Assembly (NCBI GenBank): GCA_964035545.1
Contig: OZ037767.1
Coordinates: 20,686,628 to 20,750,627 of the forward strand
Reading direction: 5' to 3'
From: Bugula neritina
Taxonomy: Eukaryota > Bryozoa > Gymnolaemata > Cheilostomatida > Bugulidae
Length of the DNA stretch: 64,000 nt
Below, in pieces: positions 1 to 13,200 of the stretch (position 1 is its first letter; each line of letters starts with the position of its first letter). The notes beneath the pieces are model-generated. The model saw only the letters and a list, made by a program, of their open reading frames with translations. It had not been told where the DNA came from and ran no database searches. Both the position numbers and the translations under genes were made by a program.

Positions 1-663
1 TTCGTCAGTACTCAGTAGAGAGGTTTTTAATATACAATTTGAATTACAAATACTAATAGTAATACTAATAGTAATAGTGAAATACATGTGACTAAATTAT
101 CATTATGTGTTGATGTTCAGTAGCATGAGCATGTTAATGTTATTGTTACCAGTGACTTTTGTTATCTGAAAACAAGTGCTCCTTATAGTTGATAGTTTTT
201 GATGGTCAGTAAAGTTTTTTTCAGTTTTTTTAGCCATTTATGTGGTTGAAAATAAGAGCCTTTAATCTCAAAGGTATTTTCTTAAGAATCTGAATCATGT
301 CTCATTGCCAAAACCTAAGAGGTTTTAATTTGTGCAAGTGTTGTTTCGAGTGCTTGCAGTGTCAGTTTGTTTATACAAGTATTTTATATTAACTTTGATT
401 TTCAACGTGAGCATCTATGCGCATTTAAAACTGAATTGTTATACTTATCAAGTGAACTGCTTCTAAAAATAAACTAAACCTGAGTTGATCCTCGTGAAGT
501 GAATACAATTTTAATTGTACTAAGAGACCAATACTATTAAATATTATATTTCAAGAATCAAATTATTGTGAACAGTTGTTGAATTCTACTATTCCTCAAC
601 TTGTAATGAGAATTTGAGATGTTACGTTTGTATTAATTAAGCATTCATTTATGTTTCATGTAG
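1..663. other. Intron (or intergenic) of a gene entering from the left
   Basis: No open frame longer than chance and no coding-like base composition. The stretch ends in a pyrimidine-containing run and TAG that serves as acceptor for the exon at 664, so it is most simply the last intron of an upstream gene. Short TAATAG/TACTAA runs lie near 50-80. Confidence 0.4.
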
Positions 664-759
664 CAACGCCTACAGCCAGTTGGAAACTCCCAAAGCCCAA
701 AAGATCACTTCAGAGAGCATAAGCATGAGAGTACAGCTTATATTACAGCCCTGTGTTGA
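664..759 (+). CDS. Probable last coding exon of an unidentified upstream gene
   Basis: After the acceptor ATGTAG at 658-663 the + strand stays open in phase 0 for 31 codons and ends in TGA at 757-759. The residues are hydrophilic and coding-like (begin QRLQPVGNSQSPKDHFREH, end YITALC), and the segment is clearly richer in G+C than the flanking DNA. A poly(A) signal follows about 105 bases after the stop. I do not recognise the family. The exon is inferred from splice-site fit, composition and the downstream poly(A) signal only. Confidence 0.42.
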   Translation, partial: QRLQPVGNSQSPKDHFREHKHESTAYITALC

Positions 760-864
760 ACTGATAGATTCTCCCTCGAGCTAGTATAAACTCCATAGAC
801 TACCTAAATTATTATATTACAAATCCATAAGACACTTTATTTGGAAATAGCCAAGGAGTTCTAT

Positions 865-870
865 AATAAA
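865..870 (+). terminator. Poly(A) signal AATAAA of the upstream gene
   Basis: AATAAA at 865-870, directly followed by a second overlapping TAAATAAAG. It lies about 105 bases after the stop at 757-759 and only about 50 bases before the ATG of the next gene at 919. Confidence 0.45.
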
Positions 871-918
871 TAAAGTTTGATATTGACTTGATAACTTGAA
901 TAGAAATTTGAGGTGAAG

Positions 919-1359
919 ATGGTGCTGGTGAACATAGTCAAGGGAATCTTTATGCTGATGTTCTGCCTAGGGTACTCACTAGCTTTACTAGGCGCTGCCA
1001 AACTACTTGAAAGTTTGGTCCACAGACTAGAAACAAGCCAGGTTGGCCGAAAACTTTCATTTAGCTCTTGGAAGAAAATGCTGGATAGTGACAGCGAGAA
1101 TGTTTTCTGTAAGTTATTTACTTTAGTTTGCATGTTTCTTAACATGTCAATGTCAAAATGTATGTATAAATGTACTTAATTGAATCAGTTTTGAGGCAGA
1201 CTAAGAATATTAGTGTGTACTTGTGTATACTAAAGTTTTATGTTCATGTAATGATGTGTTTTAGCACCAACCCATGAGTTTGGGTGGAGCAAGAGATCCT
1301 ATAATCTTCAGATGGCAGAGAGAGTAGAAGGGAGTCGTGTTAAACCGTCTCTTTGTTAA
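919..1359 (+). CDS. Small membrane protein, two coding exons
   Basis: Exon 1 is 919-1108 and exon 2 is 1265-1359, joined by a consensus donor (TTCT|GTAAGT) and an acceptor TTTTAG; the split Ser codon is T|CA. The product is 94 residues. The ATG at 919 is the first in frame, with a TAG stop six codons upstream. Residues about 3-30 (VLVNIVKGIFMLMFCLGYSL and on) form one hydrophobic segment, fitting a signal anchor. The rest is polar and basic, including SFSSWKKMLDSDSENVF in exon 1 and FGWSKRSYN in exon 2, and it ends KPSLC. I do not recognise the family; it could be a small integral membrane protein. It could also be the 5' end of a longer spliced form, but the stop in exon 2 makes it complete as drawn. 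Confidence 0.6.
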
Positions 1360-1667
1360 TCCACTCCTTACATTTTTATCCCACTGATATGTCCATTTGA
1401 TGACTTATATAGTTTTTGTATATAGTTTTCTAGCTGTTAGTTTTTGTCCTATGTTTACTCTATATACTTTATTACTAAAATGCCTAAATATCTACGTTTA
1501 AAGTTTATATATCGTATATCGATGCATATGCATTGCTTCTGCAATGCCCAGTAACCCGGTGAATCTTTGCTATGCTTATTTGTGAGTAAATAATAATAAT
1601 TCACATGCATTAATTCTATATTTTAATATACTACCAGTTTTACAGTAGTAGTTTATTATTGTTTGAA

Positions 1668-1673
1668 AATAAA
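1668..1673 (+). terminator. Poly(A) signal of the small membrane protein gene
   Basis: AATAAA about 310 bases after the TAA at 1357-1359, on the same strand. It is the nearest canonical hexamer downstream. Confidence 0.4.
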
Positions 1674-3587
1674 TTCTCACTAAAGCCAAATGTATATTGG
1701 GTATTTTATTAACTTCTCAGCATGTGTGTTGGTCATTGCATCAGCTAATTGCATTCTGCTGATTATTGCTGCATAATGCCATGTCTAGCCAAGTGATTTA
1801 GGACTAGAGATTTATAGCATGCATTATAAAGCTGGGCAACACTGATACTTAGCCTGAATACAATTCCTAACATGCATTATAATTAAACATAAGTCTACAT
1901 GTAAAGAACCTGCTATGGCAGAAAGTAATTATCACTGAGCACTGTATTGACTGCATCAAGGGTATCAAAATAGCAGGACATTACTCTAAGCAACCTATAC
2001 AACATACAAATTACGATCACTCCAAGGTCGCATGATATGGATCACGCCCCGAGCACATGTACTGCCCTGCATAGTGACGACACAAACAATGGTACGCGTA
2101 ATGTACTTGCTGCTTGTACGTGATAGCTACCACATGGCTGCAAATTTTTTCTATTCATTGCAAAAAACCACAAATATAACGGCTCTTATGATCCATGATA
2201 CGAGTTTTAAAACCTTGCACTTTGAGCATCTCTTCACCGTGCAAAAATGCATAATAGTATCCCAACCAGTCTATATTTATAAGTATTTCATGTTAACAGC
2301 AAAACTATTACTCCACCAATAATTGTGCTGTTTCAACACCAGATGAATAGCCTAGCTACTCAGATCAAGAAATAATTTGACCACAAAACGCTACAAAACT
2401 TTCTACAGTGCAGTGTTAAAGAACTGCTATTGCTGATATACAATGACCTAGTGGTTGTCAATGCTGTAAGCTTGATTTAAACAAGGATAAGGAGTGGTAA
2501 ACTTTTTCATCTAACCTATTAAAATTTTTGTTCTATTAGACTGTTTATATTTTAAACAAAGTTGAAATGGCTTGCCATTAGAAAATGAGATAGTCCCACA
2601 TGTAATGTACTTTCTTTCTTGTTACAAACCTTGCTGGTTAGTTTAAGGAGTATGCATTGCCAAACTAAAGTTCCTTGCAAATTATACAACTTTGGCCATT
2701 TTAAAAAGTGCTCAAATATTGAAACATCCTATTACAGCATTCAATACTGACGTGAGAGTCAAACAAGACAAATAAATGCAAGAAAGGCAATGAAGCAGCA
2801 CACAAGCTATCTAAGTTGATTGTAAGTCAGCAGTTTGGAGCAGCTGAACTAATTTGGAAAATAGTCATTGCTTTAAATGGCAATACCATCACCAAAATAA
2901 TATCATTTTTACTAAGTTTTTTGAAAACTTACCACTAGGAATAGCTCCAGAGTTAGAAATAATAGGAATCACATAATAATTAAAATATTTTGTAATAAAA
3001 AAGTATCTTTATACTTAACTGTATAAAGATGCATAAAACTAGCTAGCTTTTTTTTAGGTCAAAATAAAACAACTTTATTAAATAGTAGATAACTATATTT
3101 AGTTCAAAATAAACAGATGAACCATGACTGTGATCAGGGTCGCAGCCGTAACATTTTATAGCTGGATAAACAAGTAAAAATTACATAAATAGAAGCTGTT
3201 TAAAAGAATGTGCAGCCTGCTGTAACCAGGAGAAAACAACTGCATCACCAACATCTACATCTTGACTAAAACAGTACGACAATAAAATGTGCTCAAGTAT
3301 AGAGAGATGACAATCGTAGTTCTCAGCATAGCAGCATGGCATTGAACAAGCTGGCCAAATAATGAATATATAATACTCCGTACGCTTGCCCACTGGGAGT
3401 ACCCATTTGTAGTATGGACATTTATCTTCCCATGCATGGACACTTGATATTTGATAACTGTCTGTAGCAGTCTCATTACTTTAATTAATTAAAAAGCGCC
3501 AATAAACTGAGTGGGGTTTTCAATGATGAACAATAGAAAATTTATGGTAATACTAAATGTGGAATTCGGCTATATATACAAATTGCC
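1674..3587. other. Intergenic region between two convergent genes
   Basis: AT-rich DNA between the 3' end of the small + strand gene and the 3' end of the MAP7-like gene on the - strand. Open frames here (for example 2032-2322 + and 3181-3476 -) have no coding character, no good splice sites and no recognisable motif. I see no gene. Confidence 0.5.
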
Positions 3588-3593
3588 TTTATT
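3588..3593 (-). terminator. Candidate poly(A) signal of the MAP7-like gene
   Basis: TTTATT on the + strand is AATAAA on the - strand. It lies about 430 bases downstream of the TAG stop at 4025-4027 and is the first canonical hexamer reached. A second possible one is near 3076. Confidence 0.4.
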
Positions 3594-4024
3594 AGACCAA
3601 TTAAAATCTATTTTAGCCCAAAAATCTGAAAACCATCTGCTGAGAGCATGGGGGTCGGGCACTCCCATTGGTGACTGACAATAAGTAACTAACATTAGAA
3701 AAAAACTGTGCTTTGTAAACTGTGGGAATGCTAAACATTTGTAGTCATCATATATGATAACAGTTTAAATAACAATTTGTAAGCATAAAATAAGAATTAC
3801 TAATATAGCGCTTCCTTCCTTTACTAACTACCAAGTAGTGCAAATGCTAAAAAATCATTAGTTTTACAATAAAATCTCTTTCATTATAAAAGGAAAAGCA
3901 TATAATATTAACAGGCACATAGAATTATTTAGCCAGCTACAACACTTACACTATTAATGTGATAGAATATGGAGACCTGTATATAAAGACTAAGATTAAA
4001 TGAAACTGAAGCCTGGGCTCTCCA

Positions 4025-4243
4025 CTACACCATGTCGAGGGTGTACGGCAGGCGTCCCTCAACGATTTGCCAAATTTGCCCCTCATCACTTTCATCATCA
4101 GCATTCCCTTCGCTAATGCCAAGGTCAGCTAACATTTTGACTGTATTATCTTTCTTTGAGAACATTAATTCGTCTATTTTTCTCCAGGCTGTCTCTTCAT
4201 AGTTGAGTGACGCCACCAAAGCCTCTTCGCCCTTAGTGGACTT
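4025..4243 (-). CDS. MAP7-like: MAP7-like terminal exon, acidic C-terminal tail
   Basis: Acceptor TGTTTCAG; phase 0, matching exon 20. Encodes 72 residues (starts KSTKGEEALVASLNYEETAW, then KIDELMFSKKDNTVKMLADL, ends LPYTLDMV) and stops at TAG 4027-4025. Vertebrate MAP7 ends shortly after the AFDE block, so this tail is an extension I do not recognise. It could belong to an overlapping gene, but phase, strand and position fit the MAP7-like gene. Confidence 0.7.
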   Translation of the reverse strand, partial: KSTKGEEALVASLNYEETAWRKIDELMFSKKDNTVKMLADLGISEGNADDESDEGQIWQIVEGRLPYTLDMV

Positions 4244-7200
4244 CTGAAACACAACAGCAAAACATTACCAACACTGCCACAGACATTATTCTTGCTGAAG
4301 CATTCGGAAAGAGGAAGCAAATCCCAACTGCAAGCTGTGAGAGCTTATACACCATGTAGTCTGAGAGTATGTTCCTACAGACTGAGCAGGTTGCTTAGAA
4401 CTCCTCTACAAGGTTGAACAACTCCAGATGATAAAGTAACTGAACTGGTCAACTAAGAACAGAGCAACGATAACCTTAACCCACACTGAGAGTTGCAGCA
4501 GAAACACAAAGTGCTTTTTTTCTGCTTTTGTTGAGCTAAACAAAAGTCAATGTTTAGTAATTAGAGAAGCAAACATTAAAGCATAGCAGCTGCAACATGT
4601 AGGAGTTGTGCCCCACGAGGGAAGCCTAATTGGAAATCTATCGCTGATTATACAGCTGTATACAGTCATTAGATTAAAAACTGCTTGGGAACAGTGTAGA
4701 TTTAGAAAGAGTGTAGATTTAGAAAGAGTGTAAATGTAGAAAGAGTGTAGATTTAGAAAGAGTGTAGATGCAGAAAGAGTGTAAATGTAGAAAGAGTGTA
4801 GATGTATAAAGAGTGTAGATTTAGAAAGAGTGTAGATGTAGAAAGAGTGTAGATATATAAAGAGTGTAGATGTAGAAAGAGTGTAGATGTAGAAAGAGTG
4901 TAGATGTATAAAGAGACTTCATAGCATTTGACAGAATCATTAAAATGCTGGTTTTACCGAAACAAACAAAACAAGGTAATGAATGTTAATGTTAATTTGC
5001 ATAAATCTACACAAACAGATTAATAGACTGAGAGAGAATATTTAGAGGAGAATAATACATATAGGACACTTGTGCAGTACAGCCCCATATCTAACAAGGA
5101 ACTAAGACTAAGATTACCTTAGCCCAGTGTTGCACAATTAATTAGATATTCGGTTTGATGGAGGATAATTCAGCAGGTCTTGATTTTGTCTGATAAAACA
5201 TCAAATAAATGCTGAAAAATTGCCAGGAAGCTACTCAGAACTGTTAGCAGGAAAGAACTTTTTTACACTTACATGCCCTTTAACATGTAACATGTATGTG
5301 ATGTGTGCGCTGTCTGTGTGGGACATGCGTAGCCAGGGCACATGGCAGGACTGAGACATAACAAACAATATATCCAAAGGTTATCTCCTATCCATACAGG
5401 AAACATAACAACACACAAGGACACACAGACAGATAACATCATAGACTGTGCTCCCTAACATGATCATGCATTCAGCTAATGCCTTAAATTCTAAGTTCAC
5501 TGGTGTGGATAACAGCCTAAAAGCCTGATCCCTGGTGATAGATTAACACAATAAACAAGAAGATGGCAGAGCCCCCTATCACTAGACTAACTGTTTATCA
5601 GGGACTGAGCATGAACAGGGGAAGTGATCAGAGTAGGGACTTGTGGGTGGCAGGGAGACGGCAGACGATGGAGTGGGCGAAGGTCAGTTATGAGCTGATG
5701 TTGCAAGACTCTATAGGAATGTAGAGTCTGGCTGAGTTACTATCAGCTGAGTTACCAGAAACAGAAGGTGTGAAGTCCAACAGTCTCATCGCAGGCTGAA
5801 TGACTGTTAGACTGTAGTTACAGACTGCACAGATATGTGGATGTTTGCTTAGTCTGCACCATTATTTTTGGTTTACCATTGCTCTATTTCAAGAGCAGAC
5901 AACTTGTCATGCTAGAAAATGCAATTCTGCACCTATATAGACTATTGCAACTACAGCATGTGCTGCACCATAACATATATTGTAATATAGCATGCACATA
6001 TATGTGCACTTAGTGTATATAAACCATATAATCCCTCTATAAAAACCCACATTGTATATAGATCTTAAGCTACAGTGAAATAACCAAGGCCACAACTGCA
6101 GGTTGATATAATAGGAATATATTACTGTACAACAAACTGAAATATGTCATCAGTAGCCTAATTAATGATTTTATTCCGTGCTAACAGAATAGACTACAAA
6201 GGCAATAATCTACATAATATAAAGAAAAAAGTAATTATTAAGGCTGTATATAGACTGTTAATGCATACAATATGGAACATTAGTCTGTTGTAACTAATGG
6301 TTACCTAGACACAAGTTTCCTAATAGGAAACTTAGCCTAATAGCCTAATGCCTAAGCTAATGCCATAGCCTAATGTTCCAAGGAACAAGCAATTAGAATA
6401 TTATAGTAAACTTTGAATATCTTCATCTGTGTTAGTTATAATTGCATTTCAGTTGTCACACTTTCATAGTTGAAGTCAATAAAATGAACCCCACAACTTT
6501 GAATCAATTTTTTCAAACTTGACTCTTCAAAAAATTGTTTTTTCCCAGCAGTTGTTATTGTTTGAGTTTTGTTGACAGTGAACAGCTCAGTAAGATAAGA
6601 GTGGACAGTGTCCAGTTTATAAGTGAAGCCAAGAAACCACAAGTAAACAAAAGCTATTATTAATATAACCACAACAATGTTTACTGGAGCTAGTAAAGGC
6701 TGTGGGAGTGGACTGGTTACTTAGGAGACTGTTGCCTGAATGTTAGAGTCATTAATCAACAGTCATGGCAGTCAGTGGCCAGCTATTAGTTAGTGGAGAG
6801 GCTGTAGAACAAAACTCAACTAACTTAGGAGCTGTAGGGGAGAAATTGAGATAGCCTAAGTTCTTTAATTTTATTATAAAATTTTGTTTTGGAGCTCGAG
6901 TTAAAATTCTCACGAGAACATAACTTCTTTTGTTAAATTTTCAATATAAAACACAGGCATTTTCAATTTTTGAAGGGGGAGGTGCAGAATCGCGACTGTT
7001 TCAAATAGCCCTAGTTCTAAGAAAGCTGTATTTATGAAGTGATAAGTTTTATGACTATATAATAAAGCAATCCCACCCCAAATCAAAATTCTACGGTCTT
7101 GATGCACGCAGCAGCTACATAGTGAGGACTTGATAGCCAACACAAAGTGGCACAGTTAGCGACTAGGTCACCTAACTACAGGCTGAGGCTAGATAGAGGG

Positions 7201-10200
7201 ATGTGATTAGCAAGTGTGAATTTTAAGAGTACTGCGTGTGTGATATGATATGGTGTGTACTGCATGCATAGTGCATGTGTACTTTGCGTGCACGGCTGCA
7301 CTGCGTGTGAGTGATCATGAAGTAATAATGTTGGCGACTAGCAGCAAGGACTAAGTAGTGAGAAGGTAACTCTGAAATACTATGAAGCAGCAGAAGGCAC
7401 ACCCAGCTACCTGATCATGTGCAGTTACTATGGTTGGGGAGGTATTAGCAGAAAGCGCAGCGTCCCCACCTTCAGTTTGAGCAGCTGTAGTTTCATCAAA
7501 GGCTTTAATAGGTGCTGAGCTTGTGGGTGGGGGATTCTGTTCATTCTGTAGACTTAGAACCTCCTCAAACGTGCCTTGTTTCTCCTCACTGATACCAGCA
7601 CTACATAGTATGTACAGCATATTTATGTGAACACATGCTAGATGAACCAATAGGTGTAGATACAGCAGTTTGAAGGAAAATAACTAATATAGGAGAGGAT
7701 AACTCAGAAATTTCACTAATACATACATTATATTATAAGCTATAGAAATAGCTAGTGATATGCTAGTTGGTATATTATACTGAAGTGAACAATAAGATAG
7801 AGACCAGTTTGATAATAAAACCTTCTTATTCCTTATAATCTACATCTTTCAGTTCCAGTTCTAAATAGTATGTATGAAGTGACTACTGATTTACTAGCAC
7901 TAGAAAGTATCATGGTTTACAACAATATATGATTTGGAAATATACAGTTGTATCTACAGTTAGTATAGAGTATCTACAGTTAGTATAGAGTATCTACAGT
8001 TCGTATAGAGTACCTACAGTTAGTATAGAGTATCTACAGTTAGTATAGAGTATCTACAGTTAGTATAGAGTATCTACAGTTAGTATAGAGTACCTACAGT
8101 TAGTATAGAGTATCTACAGTTAGTATAGAGTATCTACAGTTAGTATAGAGTATCTACAGTTAGTATAGAGTATCTACAGTTAGTATAGAGTATCTACAGT
8201 TAGTATAGAGTATCTACAGTTAGTATAGAGTATTTACAGTTAGTATAGAGTATTTACAGTTAGTATAGAGTATCTACAGTTAGTATAGAGTACCTACAGT
8301 TAGTATAGAGTATCTACAGTTAGTATAGAGTATCTACAGTTAGTATAGAGTATCTACAGTTAGTATAGAGTATTTACAGTTAGTATAGAGTATCTACAGT
8401 TAGTATAGAGTATCTACAGCTGCCATGGAGTTTTTACAGCCTTGAACATACTCAAGTATCAACAGAAAACTACAGCTCACTATATCCCTGCCCCCTAATA
8501 GAGGGGACATATATCCACCCAATTAGGGGCAAGAGAGCAGAGTGGATATATTATACAGTTATAAATCTACTCACCTTTTTTCACCATTCTGATGGGGCGT
8601 GACGCCATTATGTGTATTTGAAGCACCATTTTCTTTAAGTTTGTACGGCGAACTACTACTACTAATATTGTTAGAGTTAAACTTCCAGTCACCCTCGCCT
8701 AGATGGGGCTGACTCCCATTGACTTTGCTGTCTGCAACTGAACCAGTCACGTTAGATCTCGTATCAGACAGACGTATTGCGTCATTGGCATCTGTTGCAG
8801 TGTCTCTATCATTAAGCTGAGAGTCTATTACAGAGTTGTCTTCACTCAACTCGACTAACAGATTGGAATTGTCTTCCTTCTCAACAGTTGACTCTTGGGT
8901 TTGGTGTTCAGGACTAGAGTGGGAGGAATTCTGTAAGCTGTTGGAGCTGCTGGAAGTATTGGAGTTGTCCTCACTGCGATCTGCGCTCACCTTGGCTACA
9001 GTATAATGAGAACACAACTCTGACTACAGTATAATGAGAACACAACTCTGACTACAGTATAATGAGAACACAACTCTGACTACAGTATAATGAGAACACA
9101 ACTCTGACTACAGTAAAAAGAGAACACAACTCTGACTACAGTATAATGAGAACGCAACTATATTATTATAGTTGGTGCTACAAGCTGACATAGTGAAGGT
9201 CACAATGGTAAGGAACTGACTATCTACAGTGAGACTATCAAGGAGAGGGTAGAAACACGTCTGAAGATGCAAAACTGAGCAGACAGTTCAAGTAAATACA
9301 ATTCAATAGACAGTAGAGAGCATAATCCTTTTTCTTATTGTAACTCTGTGACTACTCACTGCCAGTCACTGGGTATTCACTGCTCACACATTCACTAATA
9401 ACGTACTCCAGTTACTACTAAAACTAAGTTATTTCGATACCAACCCATCAAATTGTTGAGTAGAGGAGACGAGAACTTTTTCTCAGACGTCGTATGGCTA
9501 GCCTCTGAGCCTTTGTTACCAATCAGGCCTTGCAGTAGGGGTGACTTGAATGACGTTGCTGTGCCACTGGTGTTAGACAGGGAGCCGGACATGGAGCCGG
9601 TCATAGAGCCAGTCATAGAAGAGGCCATGCTGGGTGGCTCGGAGGCCGTCTGCTGCTGGAGCCGGTCAGGAGTAGGACTCGACGTCTTCACTCGCTTCAT
9701 GATCATCTCTAGTTTCTAGAATTAGAGGAGTCACCTTTACTTGAGTCACAGATATAAAGGATAACTTGAGTGACATATATGGAGTGTAACATGAGTCACA
9801 TATATGGAAAATAACTTGAGTCAAACAATATGAAAATATTAACTGCAAGAAATGATTGCATGGCTCCTTCTATTTCCAGGCTGAATAGAACTGACAGGTG
9901 TTACGAAGTATAAACCTAGTGTCACAGCCGCAGACTACCCAGTAAGACGTCCCGTAACCAGACAGCAAAAGTTAAATAGCGCCCGTCTGGTTGGACCAAG
10001 GCATCCACAAATCCCAAACTGCATATAGACTGCGCTAACTATGACCTTCACCTTTTTCCGCTCTAATTTCTCCTGCTCCTCCTTGGCGATCCTCTCTTGT
10101 CTCTCTCGCTCTCGTTTCTCTGCTTCAACCTTGGCCTTCTCAGCAGCTTCCTCCTTGGCTATTCTCTCCGCCTCAGCCCGCTCGTTCTCTTCCTTTCGTC

Positions 10201-13200
10201 TTTTCTCCTCTTCTTCAATGGCCTTCTGCAGCCGTTCCTGTAAATAGCAAATACCCGCATCTATAAGTAGCAAAAAAGACAACTGCAGACGACAGCTGCA
10301 GAGGACAACTGCAGAGGACAGACTAATCTGACAGAGGTCACACCTGGAGTCGGCCTGACTGACGTACCTGCTCGAGCTCACGTGCCTCTGCGGCCAGTCT
10401 GTTCTGCTCCAGCTCAAATAGTCTCTGCTTCTCCTCTTCCTCTCGCTCTTTCTCTTCTTCTGCTAGACGAGCCTCCTCCTGGCGCCTCCGCTCTTCTTCA
10501 GCCTCTCTTTCAGCTTTCTCACGAGCTTCTCGTCTTTTCTCCGCCAACTTAGCTTTATACTCCTCCATTTCAGCAGCCTGTAATAAACAACATTTGGTTA
10601 GAATTTGCTGAAAACAGGCCAGTATTTCACCAGCTGATAAAATTGCTCTCTTGATTTGACATACATTTTAAATGTTCTCCATAAGAGAAAAATATTCAGA
10701 AATCCAAAGGCATTATAGAAAAGAACCAATGTCTACAATTTTTACAATGATCACAGCATGTGCAATCAATCAAGAAATGAAGACAATAAAAAATCTCACC
10801 TTGGCAGATTTCTTAGACTCATCCTTTGTAGAGGTAGTGAGACTAGACGATGTGGTTGAATCTTTGGCGGGTGCCTCCTTGGCAGGTGGGGCAGCTGCCT
10901 CCTTGGCAGGTGGGGCAGGTGACTCGCTGGCTAGTGATGCAGGTGCCTCGATGACAAGAGATGCAGGTGGTTGTGTAGATGTATCAGGAGATGGCGATTC
11001 TGTAGCAGCACCAACGTTGACATCCGAAGCAGGTGCCTTTTCTGCCACAACTGTTTTTGTATCTTGTTTACTATCCACTTCAGTTGTTGGTGCTGGTAAC
11101 AAATAGAATGTACCAATCTTATGCCTTGAGCCACCAACTCACAAACCTTAGCTGATCACCAAGACATAATGGTAAGATAGATTGATAGAAAAAGCTGAGT
11201 TTTCATATGTATATGAAATCTGCAGTCCATTCTAGACTGGATTTAAAAACATAAAAATATAGGACAAGAAGACAGAAAAGCAACACCAACTCCCCATCAG
11301 CACTGAAGTCTATGAACTTTGACCTACGTACTGATGGTAGAGATAGACATCATCACCAATAAACAATACAATATGGCATCACAACAACTTTAGAATTTGG
11401 TAAGCAGCGAGTAAGTCATACGTATTTCACATCATCTATCTAAAGTACAAGGGAGTATGACATACTAGCAGTGCGAGTTGTCTTGGGTGACTGAGTGCTT
11501 GCAGAATCATTGCTCGACCTCCTACCAGGCGTTGCTGCCTTCGTTGCTGACTTTGAGTCACCAGCATTTACTCTGCTGGAGCTGCTTGACTTGGGTGTCG
11601 CCGGCTTCTTATTGGAGGATGAGTTCTTCACAGGATCTGTGCTCTTAGATTTAGCCAGAGACAACCGCGGAGGCGTTGCCTTGGAGTTATCTGCTGCCTT
11701 CTTTGTTGGCAGGTGAGCTTTAGAGATATTACCAACTGACTGCGCCTGCAACACGCAGAACACAGACTACAAGTCAGAGTTGAAAGTTCAGCTCATTTTA
11801 CAGCAGAAAGAAGTTAGAGGTCTGTGAAGCTACCTATTAACAATGTCGCTGTGGAGCAAATCATGGGAATTAAAAGCGTGGCTCAACCTAAAACCTACCA
11901 ACTATAGGCTATCACTAAGCACCAATGCTACTATCTACACAATACAGATTACAAACAGATGGGCCGTGAAGTATGTGGGTTAAAACAGATAAGCTAAAAT
12001 AAAAAGAAGCATAAACTACAGTTAGTACACAAGACAAGCTACAAACGTGGTATACAACACGTGGCATACAACAGAATGGTGTACGGCAGTACGATGTGAT
12101 CACAACAAGGTTGGCTACAGACCTTTCTCATGGAGCTGGTGCCAGCTGAGCTGGTAGACACACTCGATGGTGTGTAAAGTGACTGCAAGGTGAACAAATT
12201 AGAGTCTATACACAGGTATCGGATTATATTCATTGGTAACAGTTAGTAGTAACAAACAGGTCTTTCTACACTGCCTCCATTTCCTGTTTAATTCAACAAC
12301 TCACAGGAAGTAATAGTCGTAGTTTTCAGTTATAAGTTCTAAGTGAACGTTTCCCACCAGTATTTCCCAACTAATAGTCTCACAACTGTACACTAATAGT
12401 TTTACGGCTATAAACTAGCGTAGAGTCCTACCTTCGACATAGCCTCAGCTTTTGCAGCCTTCTGAGCTTTAGTCGGGCGATCGAGGGTCTTGGCTCTCGA
12501 CTCAAACGATGACTCAGTCTGTTGTTTGCTGCTACGAGTTGCAGACGAACTTCTGGTCTTCAATGAGCTCTACAGCACATACACAGACAACATGAGACAC
12601 ACAGACAGAGTGAGAGGCACACAGAGAGACATAGTGAGAGCAGACATACACAGGCTGAGTGAGGAGGAGACACACAGACAGAAGAAGTGAGACACACAGA
12701 CAGAGCGAGAGGATAGACATACAGACAGACAGATAGTGCGACACATACACACATCTTGTGAGAGGGACATACAGACAGACAAGACGATATGGTTGGAACA
12801 AGGTATTAGAGGGACAACTCACCTTTGATGTAGTGGACTCGCTACTCTCAGTTCCACTGGTGTGACTTGCTGCCGCTTTAGAGGCTGACTTTCTGTCAGC
12901 GGTGTTACTAGTCAAAGGTTTGCGTGCTCCATTAGCAGTGCTGTCAGCTGTTTGAATAGAAGTATACACAAGTGTACATAACTCTTTGAGCAATATTATA
13001 ATCTTTATTGCAACCATATTATACCAGACCAGACAAATAAGACTAGATCTTCATAATGAGAGAAAATCTACACTACAACATAGGATATGTTGAGTAATAC
13101 TGACACAATGTTTTAAATGAAAATGTATTTTCCAAGTTTATTGGAAGTCCTATTTTTAGTTAAATAAAACTGAAGTTACAGCAAAACATAAAATAATAGA

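Noticed and set aside
9453-9719. + strand frame antisense to exon 18 (likewise 10041-10247, 10672-11106, 11495-11716, 15348-15662)
   Set aside because: Shadow frames opposite to well-supported coding exons of the MAP7-like gene.
12532-13017. 161-residue - strand frame with SVCLSLC-type text
   Set aside because: It mixes the real exons 11 and 12 with translated simple-repeat intron; the exons alone have good splice sites.
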